64,000 bases of DNA from an uncultured Christensenellaceae bacterium (GTDB lineage Bacteria; Bacillota; Clostridia; Christensenellales; Pumilibacteraceae). The stretch lies in assembly GCA_910587595.1 (NCBI GenBank), contig CAJULQ010000004.1, positions 103,695-167,694 of the forward strand, in the 5' to 3' direction. A model generated the notes under the pieces. It saw only the letters and a list, made by a program, of their open reading frames with translations, was not told the DNA's origin and searched no databases. How positions within the stretch are numbered: the first letter of the stretch is position 1; each line of letters begins with the position of its first letter. The translations under genes and the position numbers were made by a program. Below, piece by piece: positions 17,004 through 25,246 of the stretch.

Positions 17004-18803
17004 ATGGCAAAAAAACAGTTCAAAGCCGAATCCAAAAAATTGCTCGATCTGATGATCAACTCCATTTACACCAACCGCGAGATCTTTTTGCGCGAGTTGA
17101 TCAGCAACTGCAGCGACGCTATCGACAAGCGCCATTATAGCAGCCTTACCGACGCAAGCCTTGCGACCGATTGGGCGATCACGCTGTCGCCCGACGCGGC
17201 GGCGCGTACGCTCACTATCGCCGACAACGGCTGCGGCATGAGCAAAGAAGAAATGGAAGAGAACTTGGGCACCATTGCCAAGAGCGGCACGCTGGCGTTC
17301 AAGCAAAAAGAGAGCGCGGCCGAAAACATGATCGGACAGTTCGGCGTGGGCTTTTATTCGTCGTTCATGGTGGCCGACAAAGTAACGGTGATAAGCCGCA
17401 AGGCGGGCGAGGAGAGCGGCGCCAAGTGGGAGAGCACGGGGGCGGACGGCTACACGCTCGCGCCGTGCGAAACGGCTGAAGTGGGCACCACTATCACACT
17501 GCACCTAAAAGCGGACGACGAAGACTGTGCGTACGGCGAGTTTGCCGACGAGGGGACGCTCACCCGCTTGGTAAAGAAATACTCCGACTATATCCGTTAT
17601 CCCATAAAGCTCAACGGCAACACGCTCAACAGCATGACGCCGCTGTGGCGCAAGCGCAAATCGGAAGTGAAAAAAGAAGAGTACGACGCGTTCTATCGCG
17701 ACAAGTTCTACGATTGGCAACCGCCCGCGCAAGTGTTTTCGGCGCAAGTGGAGGGCAACGTGAACTATTCGCTTTTGGTGTTCGTGCCCCAAAAAGCGCC
17801 GTTCGATTACTACACGCGCGACTACAAAAAGGGGTTGGCGCTGTATAGCGGCGGCGTGCTCATCATGGAAAATTGCGCCGATCTGTTGCCCGACTATCTC
17901 GGTTTTGTAAAAGGGTTGATCGACTCGGCGGACATCAGCTTGAACATTTCGCGCGAACTGTTGCAAAAAGACAGACAGTTGCGCGCCATTGCCGTATCGC
18001 TCGAAAAGAAGTTGCGCGGCGAACTCGGCAAATGGCTCAAAAACGACCGCGAAGGATACGAAAAAATGTTTGCCCAGTTCGGCAACTCGCTCAAAATGGG
18101 CGCGTACGATAATTTCGGCGCCAAAAAAGACGAGCTAAAAGATCTGTTGCTGTTTTCGTCGGACAGCGGCAAACTCACCACCTTTGCCGAATACGTTGCG
18201 CGCATGAAAGAGGGGCAAGATAACATTTACTATGCGTCGGGCGTGTCGGCCGACGCTATCAAGACGTTGCCGCAAGTGGAAGTGTTCTTGGAAAAGGGAT
18301 ACGAGATCCTTTGCCTCAAAGACGGCGTGGACGAATTCGTGGTGAAGATGATAGAAAGCTACGAGGGCAAAAAGTTTGTGTCGGTGGCCGATAAAGACGC
18401 CGCCGCCGTTACCGACGAGCAAAAAGAGGCTTTGCAAAAAAAGACGGACGACTTGGCCGACCGTCTTGCCAAAATGAAAGACATTTTGGGCGGGAAAGTG
18501 AAAGAAGTGCGCTTAACGGCGCGGCTCAAATCGGCGGCCGTGTGCCTTACGAGCGACAGCGACATTTCGCTCGAAATGGAGCGTATTTTGCGCGCCATGC
18601 CGGGGAGCGAGGGCGTTTCGGCCGCGCGCGTGCTCGAACTCAACCCGTCGCACGTTGCGGTGGAAAAACTGACCGCGCTCGATATGAACGGCCAAACCTT
18701 TGCCGACTACACGTCGGCGCTGTATAACGCCGCCCTTTTGCAAGAAAATCTGCCCGTAGACGACAGCGCGGCACTGGCGGCGCTCTTAGTAAAACTGTTG
18801 TAA
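17004..18803 (+). CDS. htpG: Molecular chaperone HtpG (Hsp90)
   Basis: A 599-aa cytosolic Hsp90 homologue and ATP-dependent folding chaperone. The GHKL ATPase motifs are visible: REIFLRELISNCSDAIDK, IADNGCGMSKEEM and IGQFGVGFYSSFMVADKV. The middle domain includes DYYTRDYKKGLALYSGGVLI and ISLNISRELLQ, followed by a complete C-terminal dimerisation domain. The canonical LISNASDA reads LISNCSDA here. AAGGAG precedes the ATG. A membrane XRE gene lies just upstream on the same strand. Confidence 0.97.
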   Translation: MAKKQFKAESKKLLDLMINSIYTNREIFLRELISNCSDAIDKRHYSSLTDASLATDWAITLSPDAAARTLTIADNGCGMSKEEMEENLGTIAKSGTLAFKQKESAAENMIGQFGVGFYSSFMVADKVTVISRKAGEESGAKWESTGADGYTLAPCETAEVGTTITLHLKADDEDCAYGEFADEGTLTRLVKKYSDYIRYPIKLNGNTLNSMTPLWRKRKSEVKKEEYDAFYRDKFYDWQPPAQVFSAQVEGNVNYSLLVFVPQKAPFDYYTRDYKKGLALYSGGVLIMENCADLLPDYLGFVKGLIDSADISLNISRELLQKDRQLRAIAVSLEKKLRGELGKWLKNDREGYEKMFAQFGNSLKMGAYDNFGAKKDELKDLLLFSSDSGKLTTFAEYVARMKEGQDNIYYASGVSADAIKTLPQVEVFLEKGYEILCLKDGVDEFVVKMIESYEGKKFVSVADKDAAAVTDEQKEALQKKTDDLADRLAKMKDILGGKVKEVRLTARLKSAAVCLTSDSDISLEMERILRAMPGSEGVSAARVLELNPSHVAVEKLTALDMNGQTFADYTSALYNAALLQENLPVDDSAALAALLVKLL

Positions 18804-18807
18804 AATT

Positions 18808-19395
18808 TTACGCGAAAAACTTTTTCATGATATGGAGAAACTCGCCCACTTCCGATTCGTCCAACGAGGAAATGTAGTCGTTGAGTTTTTTGTAGTTGTC
18901 CGTTTCCAAACCGGGGGTAACGGTTTCTTTGAGGTAGGGATTAAAGTAGTTTTGCCCGCTTTCGCTCAACGCGCGCATGACCTCGGTCACTTTGTCGCGG
19001 TGGTGCAGCACCAAACTGCGGTATTTGTTTTGCAAGCGCAACGCTTTTTTGTTGTCGCCGTTCGCCATGTCGGCAATGGTCTTGCGCACCGATATGCCGC
19101 GCGCTTTGTTCAAAAGCACGGTCTGTAGTAGCTCGTTTATCTCGTCGGCGCCAAAGAGTTCGAAGCGTTCGCGCGGCGTTTCGAGCAATTGTATGCCGAG
19201 GTCGGCGGCCAAAGAGGGCACCAGCTCAAACATTTTGAGTTGGCTGTAGTAGTAGTTGCGCACGCTGTTTACGCTGCGCCCCGTTTTTTCGCTCATCAAA
19301 CTAAAGGCGTGGCTTAGGCCGCGCGCGTTCTCTTTGGCGTCGCGCGCCAGCGAAAAAAGCGTCTTGGTTTGTTCGATCGTCCAGTTGTTTTCCAT
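18808..19395 (-). CDS. Hypothetical protein with N-terminal Myb/SANT-like domain
   Basis: A 195-aa protein without a signal peptide. The N-terminus (NNWTIEQTKTLFSLARDAKE ... FSLMSEKTGRSVNSVRNYYY) has the W-x-xEE-like start and the GRSxNSVRNYYY helix of Myb/SANT-type DNA-binding domains, as in RsfA-like Bacillota proteins. The rest is helical and basic-to-acidic (IADMANGDNKKALRLQNKYR), with no catalytic motif I know. It is probably a DNA-binding regulator or chromosome-associated protein. CGGAGG lies 12 nt before the ATG. It is convergent with htpG, with only 4 nt between the stops. Confidence 0.75.
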   Translation of the reverse strand: MENNWTIEQTKTLFSLARDAKENARGLSHAFSLMSEKTGRSVNSVRNYYYSQLKMFELVPSLAADLGIQLLETPRERFELFGADEINELLQTVLLNKARGISVRKTIADMANGDNKKALRLQNKYRSLVLHHRDKVTEVMRALSESGQNYFNPYLKETVTPGLETDNYKKLNDYISSLDESEVGEFLHIMKKFFA

Positions 19396-19479
19396 CGGTT
19401 GGGTATGCCTCCGTTATTTTTATGCACGAATTATAGCCAAACCGTTATTTTTTTATACGCTGAGCATAAATATAAAAAT

Positions 19480-20025
19480 ATGGAATCGGTATATCATTTC
19501 GTTTCGGAAAACAGCGTGCTGTTATTGAACGGCTCGTTCGTGCAGTCGGCTGCGGCCGTGCGCTATGAAAAGAACGAGCCGCTGTTCGTTACCGTGTTGC
19601 CGCTCAACGCAACGTATTTGCCGTATACCGTGGAGATATTGGCCGGCAAAGCGGTGACAAACGCCGCGCTGGCCGTGTGTTGCGCCATGGAACGCGAACA
19701 TTACTATATAGAATTAAAACAGCGTTCGGCGTATGTATTTTCGCCCGACGCCATGCCGCCCGTGCGGTCGGCGCCCTCTCTGCCCGCCCAACTGTTGCGC
19801 TTTGTGCGCGAGCAAAACTATGCCGCCGCGCGGCTGTTGCTGTCGCCGCGGCTGAGCGAAACGATCACCGACGACGCGCTGGGCGACTTTTTCGAGGGCG
19901 TTATCGAGGTGCGAGAAAACACGTTCACGCCCCAAAAGGGTTGGCTGCTCGTCAAAGACGACGGCACCGCCCCTATCTGCGATATAGAGTTTGCCGACGG
20001 TAGGATAGACAACGTTACGGTATAG
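19480..20025 (+). CDS. Hypothetical protein, 181 aa
   Basis: Unrecognised. The start at 19480 (MESVYHFVSENSVLLLNGSF) is chosen because the upstream part of the frame overlaps the promoter of the divergent gene. The sequence is mostly beta-like in the first 110 residues (FVTVLPLNATYLPYTVEILA) and then helical/mixed (LRFVREQNYAAARLLLSP), ending with a strand-rich segment (ICDIEFADGRIDNVTV). No signal peptide, cysteine cluster or catalytic motif. No Shine-Dalgarno sequence is evident. The gene lies 62 nt upstream of another unknown on the same strand. Confidence 0.6.
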   Translation: MESVYHFVSENSVLLLNGSFVQSAAAVRYEKNEPLFVTVLPLNATYLPYTVEILAGKAVTNAALAVCCAMEREHYYIELKQRSAYVFSPDAMPPVRSAPSLPAQLLRFVREQNYAAARLLLSPRLSETITDDALGDFFEGVIEVRENTFTPQKGWLLVKDDGTAPICDIEFADGRIDNVTV

Positions 20026-20052
20026 CGCCCGCTTTCTCGCGCGCGTATTTTG

Positions 20053-20081
20053 TTGACGAAACGCCGAGATATTGGTATACT
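20053..20081 (+). promoter_or_regulatory. Promoter (TTGACG-17-TATACT), leaderless geometry
   Basis: TTGACG (20053-20058), a 17-nt spacer and TATACT (20076-20081) lie 6 nt before ATG 20088. The hexamers and spacings are identical to those of dnaX. Confidence 0.8.
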
Positions 20082-20087
20082 TAAGAT

Positions 20088-20696
20088 ATGGTTTTCGTTG
20101 TGATCGTTATAGCGGTGGCGGTGTCGGTGGGCATCAGCGTTTACCGCGCCAAAAAAATAGAGCAAGAACGCCGCGAAGAAAAGCGCAAGCAACAAGAGCG
20201 CTATGCGCCCAAAGCGGGCGCGGCGCCCGCGGCAACGCCCGCGCCTACGGCGAAAAAGCCTACCGATCCTTTCCCGTCGTATCGCGCCGATCCGTTCGGC
20301 GCGAAAGAGGATATCCCCCTTTGCCTTACGGCCGAGGCGTACGGCGAGTGGTTGCGGGCATTCGCGCAAGCGGAACGGTCGGGCGAGGCGCGTATTCGTT
20401 CGAGCGAAAAACAGCCGCCGTTTGCGCGGTATTTGCACGTGTCGGGGTTTTCTTACCGCAGTTTGCACAAGTTGCGCGGCTTTGCGCCGCAAAACCGTTT
20501 GGCGTGCCAAAAGCCCGCGCCCAAACATAGACCCGCCGTGCCCGTCAGTTTGTTGCGCAACGAAGGGTGCGTGCGTGTGCCGCTCGAACAAAAAACGCCG
20601 CACGGCGCCATGCGCGCCGAACGGTGTTCGATAGCGACCGCGTTACCGCCCAAAAGCGAGGCGCACGCGGCTTATCACGGGTATTTCGATTTATAA
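20088..20696 (+). CDS. Hypothetical membrane-anchored protein, 202 aa
   Basis: Unrecognised. One N-terminal membrane helix (VFVVIVIAVAVSVGISVY) is followed by a charged Lys/Arg/Glu/Gln-rich stretch, an Ala/Pro linker and a basic C-terminal region with several Cys residues. This suggests a cytoplasmic domain on a membrane anchor. It has no known catalytic motif. The mRNA is predicted to be leaderless (the -10 box ends 6 nt before the ATG). The last 6 nt overlap the convergent rRNA methyltransferase gene. Confidence 0.65.
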   Translation: MVFVVIVIAVAVSVGISVYRAKKIEQERREEKRKQQERYAPKAGAAPAATPAPTAKKPTDPFPSYRADPFGAKEDIPLCLTAEAYGEWLRAFAQAERSGEARIRSSEKQPPFARYLHVSGFSYRSLHKLRGFAPQNRLACQKPAPKHRPAVPVSLLRNEGCVRVPLEQKTPHGAMRAERCSIATALPPKSEAHAAYHGYFDL

Positions 20697-22040
20697 ACGC
20701 AACCCTTTGGGGTATCGGTTTTTGGCCGTTCCGTCCGATATTTTGATAAGACCCAACGGCAAAGAGGCGACTTTCACCACGCGAAAGCCGCTTTTTTGGC
20801 AGCAAGCAAACTCGTTGCCCGAAAGGTAGGCGGCAATTTCGGGCGCGTTCGGCGCAAAATCGGGCGCGTGCAACAATAGGTCGGCGCGGGCGGCGGTGGC
20901 AAAGTGGTGATGGGGCACCGCGCGGTTGCCCGCAAAATCGCATAGTCGCATGCCGCGACGCAAGGCGGGAAAGGCGGCAAACGGATAGTCGGGCGGCAAC
21001 AGTTCGCACCCGTCGTTGCAAAGCAGAAGTTGTTTGGGGTCGAATTGTTCGGCGGAGATACGGGCGCATTCGTCGACGGCCGCCCGTAGCAGTGCGCCGC
21101 CGTGCTTGTCTTTGCCGAGCGACGCGCGGCGTTGGGGCGCGGGCGCTTCCGACTGCGTTTTTTGCAACACGCACGCAAAGTGCCCTTCGCCGCCGCCGTC
21201 TTGCGGAAAAAATTTGATCGCTTGGGGCAGATCTCGGCTTTGGCGGGCATGCGGGGGTTTTGGCACGGCAACGGGGACGTATCCTTTGTTGCGAATGAGT
21301 CGCCGCACTTGTTGCTCGTTTTCGATGCGGTTGAACGTGCACGTGGAAAACAAAAGCAGTCCGCCCTCGCGCAAGCAAAGGTGGCACATATCCAAGATCT
21401 TGGCGGCGCGCTCGGCGCAAGCGGCCACGCTTTCGTCGCTTAGGTCGCTTTCGTGAAAGCGCGTTTTGCGCAGCATGCCCTCGCCCGAACACGGTACGTC
21501 GGCGATCACCGCGTCGAACAAATTCGTGCCGTGGGCGGCCACCGCGTCGGGGCGCAACGACGTGACCGTCACGTTGCGCAGCCCCATGCGCTCTACGTTG
21601 GATAAAAGTATTTTGGCGCGCGAAAACACGATCTCGTTGGCCAAAAAAACGCAGTCGGGGCGGGCGGCGGCCGCGGCCGTCACCTTGCCGCCGGGGGCGG
21701 CGCACATATCGAGCACGACCGCATGGGGCGGCAGTAAGGGCGGCAACAGTCGGGCCACCGCGGCGGCGGCGGGTTCTTGCACATAGTAGGCGCCCGCCGC
21801 GTGCAACGCGCCCGCGCTCGGTTTGGCGTTTTCGGATAACAGCGGGTATCCGCCCGTTTCGGCGGCGATCAATTCGTCGGGCGCTGGTTTTAAGGGGTTT
21901 TTGCGCGCCATGCGTTTGGGCGGCTCTTCGAGCGCGCGAAGATAGTCGGCCAAATCGCTATCGTCGAGCAGCGATTGCATGCGGCGCAAAAAGTCTTTGG
22001 GTAAGGCGTCTGCAAATGTGTCGTTTCGGTTGGTTTCCAT
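20691..22040 (-). CDS. RsmF/NOL1-NOP2-sun-type RNA (cytosine-5) methyltransferase
   Basis: A 449-aa SAM-dependent RNA m5C methyltransferase. It has SAM-binding DMCAAPGGKVTAAAA, the catalytic-Cys motif IADVPCSGEGMLRK (PCSGEG) and the second conserved Cys in LLLFSTCTFNRIENE (STCT). The C-terminal ~150 residues match the extra RNA-binding domain of RsmF/YebU-like Bacillota proteins. The start is ATG 22040; the frame opens at 22175, but a promoter (TTGACC-17-TATACT) ends 7 nt before this ATG, so the transcript should be leaderless. It is back-to-back with the antiporter gene. Confidence 0.9.
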   Translation of the reverse strand: METNRNDTFADALPKDFLRRMQSLLDDSDLADYLRALEEPPKRMARKNPLKPAPDELIAAETGGYPLLSENAKPSAGALHAAGAYYVQEPAAAAVARLLPPLLPPHAVVLDMCAAPGGKVTAAAAARPDCVFLANEIVFSRAKILLSNVERMGLRNVTVTSLRPDAVAAHGTNLFDAVIADVPCSGEGMLRKTRFHESDLSDESVAACAERAAKILDMCHLCLREGGLLLFSTCTFNRIENEQQVRRLIRNKGYVPVAVPKPPHARQSRDLPQAIKFFPQDGGGEGHFACVLQKTQSEAPAPQRRASLGKDKHGGALLRAAVDECARISAEQFDPKQLLLCNDGCELLPPDYPFAAFPALRRGMRLCDFAGNRAVPHHHFATAARADLLLHAPDFAPNAPEIAAYLSGNEFACCQKSGFRVVKVASLPLGLIKISDGTAKNRYPKGLRL

Positions 22041-22047
22041 GCCATAC

Positions 22048-22076
22048 AGTATAGCACGAAAAACGCGGGCGGTCAA
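22048..22076 (-). promoter_or_regulatory. Promoter of RsmF-like gene (TTGACC-17-TATACT), leaderless geometry
   Basis: Minus-strand TTGACC (22071-22076) and TATACT (22048-22053) have a 17-nt spacer. The ATG at 22040 is 7 nt from the -10 box. Confidence 0.75.
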
Positions 22077-22079
22077 TGC

Positions 22080-22108
22080 TTGACAAAAAAGAGGCGGCGC
22101 ACTATAAT
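22080..22108 (+). promoter_or_regulatory. Antiporter promoter (TTGACA-17-TATAAT)
   Basis: A perfect consensus: TTGACA (22080-22085), a 17-nt spacer and TATAAT (22103-22108). The -35 box is 3 nt from the -35 box of the divergent promoter, so the two RNA polymerase sites are back to back. Confidence 0.85.
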
Positions 22109-22190
22109 TTTGTACGGTAAGAAAAAAGATATTTTCCGCCGCTCGCAATGCGGCGCGCGGATAAAAACAAAGCAAAGGTCGCGCATACGT

Positions 22191-23555
22191 ATGGATTATC
22201 GGTTTTTATTGGATCTGGCAATCATCTTGTTCGCCACGAAAATACTCGGTCTCGTCATGAAAAAAGTGGGTCTGCCGCAAGTGGTGGGCGCGCTCGTGGC
22301 GGGCATTTTGGTGGGGCCCGCCATTTGGGGGCCGCTCACGGGCGGGCGATTCGTGCCCGTGCGCTCCACGCAATTTCTCACCTTTTTGGCCGAGCTGGGC
22401 GTTATCCTTATCATGTTCGGGGCGGGGCTGGAGACCGACCTCAAAGAATTAAAGCATTCGGGACTGAAGGCAAGTTTTGTGGCGCTTTTGGGCGTGGCGG
22501 TGCCGTTGGCGCTCGGCTTTGGCATAGCGGTGCCCTTTTTCGGCGTGCACGGCACCGACAACGTCTTAAAGTGCGTGTTTATCGGCGTGATCATCACGGC
22601 CACCAGCGTGTCCATCACGGTGGAAACGTTGCGCGAGCTCGGCAAGCTCAAGGGCAAAACGGGCACCGTCATCCTCTCGGCCGCCATTATCGACGACGTG
22701 ATCGGTATCATCGTGCTCACCTTCGTGATCGGCATGAAAGACCCCTCGCAAGGCAAGCCGTATATGGTGCTCGTGAAAACCGCGTTGTTTTTCGTGGTGG
22801 GTATCGGCGTGGGCATCGGCCTCAATTTTCTGTTCCGCTGGTTGGAAAAGAAATACCCGCACCGCCGCCGCGTGCCCATTTTCAGCTTGGTGGTGTGCTT
22901 TGTATACGCCTATGCCGCCGAACACTTTTTCGGTATTGCCGACATAACGGGCGCGTATTTGGCGGGTATCCTTTTATCCAACACCAAAGAAACGGGGTAC
23001 ATAGAACGCAAAGTGGACGTGAATTCTTACATGATCTTTGCGCCCGTGTTCTTTGCCAACATAGGCATAAAGACCGATTTTTCGGGGTTTCAAGTGCAGA
23101 TACTGTTGTTTTGCGTGCTGTTCGTGCTGGCGGGTTTGGGCGGCAAAATATTGGGTTGCGGCGCGGCCGCCAAAGCATGCCGCTTTTCGTGGCGCGAATC
23201 GTTGCAAGTGGGCGTGGGTATGATGGCGCGCGGCGAGGTGGCGCTCATCGTGGCGCAAAAGGGCATTGCCGCCGGACTGCTTGACGAAATCTACGTGGCG
23301 CCCGTCATTTTGTTGGTGGTGATCTCCTCGCTCATCACGCCCATCTTTCTCAAACTGCTGTTCAAAAAGGAAAGCGGGTTGCCGCTTGCGCAAAGTTCGC
23401 CCGTTGTTTCGGCGCAAGCAGACCCCTCGGCCGACGCGCGGGGCGACATGACCGTGCAAGACTCCTCGGCCGCCGCGCGGAGCGACGTGGAAGAAAACGT
23501 GACACCCGAACCCGTCACCGAAAGCGTGACACCCGATTCCGCACCGCAAGCATAA
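22191..23555 (+). CDS. Cation/proton antiporter, CPA2 (KefB/NapA-like) family
   Basis: A 454-aa transporter with about 12-13 hydrophobic helices. It starts MDYRFLLDLAIILFATKILG and carries family blocks LPQVVGALVAGILVGPAIWG, GVIITATSVSITVETLRELG, SAAIIDDVIGIIVL (the DD of CPA2 electrogenic members) and VGVGMMARGEVALIVAQKG. No RCK/TrkA-N domain is attached. The start is set at 22191 by the family N-terminus; the frame opens at 22080, within the promoter. The last ~50 residues, after FKKESGLPLAQ, are hydrophilic and encoded partly by dispersed-repeat DNA (23414-23490), so the tail is probably a late addition. Confidence 0.92.
   Translation: MDYRFLLDLAIILFATKILGLVMKKVGLPQVVGALVAGILVGPAIWGPLTGGRFVPVRSTQFLTFLAELGVILIMFGAGLETDLKELKHSGLKASFVALLGVAVPLALGFGIAVPFFGVHGTDNVLKCVFIGVIITATSVSITVETLRELGKLKGKTGTVILSAAIIDDVIGIIVLTFVIGMKDPSQGKPYMVLVKTALFFVVGIGVGIGLNFLFRWLEKKYPHRRRVPIFSLVVCFVYAYAAEHFFGIADITGAYLAGILLSNTKETGYIERKVDVNSYMIFAPVFFANIGIKTDFSGFQVQILLFCVLFVLAGLGGKILGCGAAAKACRFSWRESLQVGVGMMARGEVALIVAQKGIAAGLLDEIYVAPVILLVVISSLITPIFLKLLFKKESGLPLAQSSPVVSAQADPSADARGDMTVQDSSAAARSDVEENVTPEPVTESVTPDSAPQA
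23414..23490. repeat. ERSRG-type repeat units inside the antiporter coding sequence
   Basis: 23414-23433 (GCAAGCAGACCCCTCGGCCG) is identical to 8176-8195. A second degenerate unit (CTCCTCGGCCGCCGCGCGGA) follows at 23462-23481. Translated in frame they read DPSADARGD and DSSAAARSD. Confidence 0.8.
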
Positions 23556-23597
23556 TCCCCCCCCCGATTCCGTCACCGAAAACGTGCCCCCGAACCG

Positions 23598-23625
23598 GTC
23601 ACCTCGACCGAAGCGGAGAGGTCTT
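23598..23625. repeat. ERSRG-type repeat unit downstream of the antiporter
   Basis: These 28 nt (beginning GTCACCTCGACCGAAGCGG) are identical to 4315-4342. They are non-coding and lie 42 nt after the antiporter stop. Confidence 0.85.
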
Positions 23626-23698
23626 CGAACGCGGCATGCGCGAAGTGACGTTAAAAAAGCATGCGCCTTGCCACGGCAAGAAAAAAAAGGCGAATAGC

Positions 23699-23727
23699 TT
23701 GAAAAACGGATAAAAACGTGTTATACT
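23699..23727 (+). promoter_or_regulatory. glpK promoter (TTGAAA-17-TATACT), near-leaderless geometry
   Basis: TTGAAA (23699-23704) and TATACT (23722-23727) are 17 nt apart. The glpK ATG at 23736 is 8 nt downstream of the -10 box and has no Shine-Dalgarno sequence. Confidence 0.75.
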
Positions 23728-23735
23728 GATTGCGT

Positions 23736-25226
23736 ATGAAAACGCAAAAGGGAAAATATGTGCTGGCGCTCGATCAAGGCACCACAAGCACGCGAGCCAT
23801 GGTTTTTGACGAGTGCGGCAACGCGGTGTCGTGCGCGCAACGCGAATTCGCGCAGATCTATCCGCGCCCCGGTTGGGTGGAACACGACCCCGAAGAGATC
23901 GTGCGGTCGGTATACGAGGTGGCGGCGCAAGCGGTGGCGGGCAAGATAGACCCCGCCGACATCGAGGCCGTGGGCATCACCAACCAACGCGAAACGGTGA
24001 TAGCATGGGACAGCCGCACGGGCGCGCCGCTGTATAACGCCGTGGTGTGGCAGTGCCGCCGCACGGCGAGCGCATGCGAAGAACTTGTCGACGCGGGGTG
24101 CGCGCCGCTCATTTACGAAAAAACGGGGCTGATGCCCGACGCCTATTTTTCGGCCACCAAAATGCAGTGGCTGCTCGAAGAAGTGCCCGCCGTGCGCGAG
24201 GCGGCGCAAAACAAGCGTTTGTGCTTAGGCACCGTAGACGCGTTTTTGCTGTTTCGGCTGTCGGGCGGGCGCATATTCGCCACCGACCACACCAACGCGT
24301 CGCGCACCATGCTGTATAATATACACAAGCGCGCGTGGGACGACGACCTATTGCAAATGTTCGGCATACCGCGCGAGGTGTTGCCCGCGGTGCACCCGTC
24401 GGGGCACTTGTTCGGCAACGCGGACGAGCGGCTGTTGGGGCGGGAGATCCCCGTGTGCGCCGTGGCGGGCGATCAGCAAGCGGCGCTATTCGGGCAACGC
24501 TGTTTTTCGCGCGGGGCGGTGAAATGCACGTTCGGCACGGGTTGCTTTTTGCTGTGCAACACGGGCAACGAGAGCATACACTCGCGGCGCGGACTTATCA
24601 CCACGTTGGCGGTAGACGCCGACGGTCAACCGTGCTATGCCGCCGAGGGCAGCGTGTTTACGGGCGGTGCGGCAGTGCAATGGCTGCGCGACGGCTTGCA
24701 ACTGATTAAAACGTCGGCCGAGAGCGAGGCGGCGGCCACGGCGGTGGAGGATTGCGGCGGCGTGTTTGTGGTGCCCGCGTTCGTGGGGCTGGGCGCGCCC
24801 TATTGGGATTCGGACGCGCGCGGCACGATCTGCGGCATCACGCGCGGCACCAAGCGCGAACACGTTGTGCGCGCCACGCTCGAATCCATCGCTTACCAGT
24901 GTTTCGATGTGTTGCACGCTATGGAGAAAGACACGGGGTTGTTGTTCGGACGCTTGGCGGCGGACGGCGGCGCGGCGGCCAACAACTTTTTGATGCAGTT
25001 TTGCGCCGATATCACGGGCGCGGAGATCGTGCGGCCGCGCATTGTGGAAACCACCGCTTTGGGCGTGGCCATGCTGGCGGCGCACGTGCGCGGCGGCGCC
25101 ACGGCCGCCATGTTGCAAACGGGCGCCTTTATAGACACCGTGTTCTCGCCGCGCATAACGGCGGAGCAACGCGAAGAAATGTTGTTCGGGTGGCACACCG
25201 CGGTGGCGCGCGCCCGTTTTAAGTAG
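23736..25226 (+). CDS. glpK: Glycerol kinase
   Basis: A 496-aa FGGY kinase that makes sn-glycerol 3-phosphate from glycerol and ATP. It has LALDQGTTSTRAMVFD at the start, GITNQRETVIAWDSRTG, VAGDQQAALFGQRCFS, KCTFGTGCFLLCNTG and FVGLGAPYWDSDARG. These are the usual glycerol kinase signatures. The ATG at 23736 follows the promoter so closely that the mRNA is probably leaderless; a TTG two codons earlier is in frame but would lie inside the promoter's melting region. A RelA/SpoT-domain gene follows after 20 nt. No glpF or glpD is adjacent. Confidence 0.96.
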   Translation: MKTQKGKYVLALDQGTTSTRAMVFDECGNAVSCAQREFAQIYPRPGWVEHDPEEIVRSVYEVAAQAVAGKIDPADIEAVGITNQRETVIAWDSRTGAPLYNAVVWQCRRTASACEELVDAGCAPLIYEKTGLMPDAYFSATKMQWLLEEVPAVREAAQNKRLCLGTVDAFLLFRLSGGRIFATDHTNASRTMLYNIHKRAWDDDLLQMFGIPREVLPAVHPSGHLFGNADERLLGREIPVCAVAGDQQAALFGQRCFSRGAVKCTFGTGCFLLCNTGNESIHSRRGLITTLAVDADGQPCYAAEGSVFTGGAAVQWLRDGLQLIKTSAESEAAATAVEDCGGVFVVPAFVGLGAPYWDSDARGTICGITRGTKREHVVRATLESIAYQCFDVLHAMEKDTGLLFGRLAADGGAAANNFLMQFCADITGAEIVRPRIVETTALGVAMLAAHVRGGATAAMLQTGAFIDTVFSPRITAEQREEMLFGWHTAVARARFK

Positions 25227-25246
25227 AGAAAAACGAGGAAAATGGC

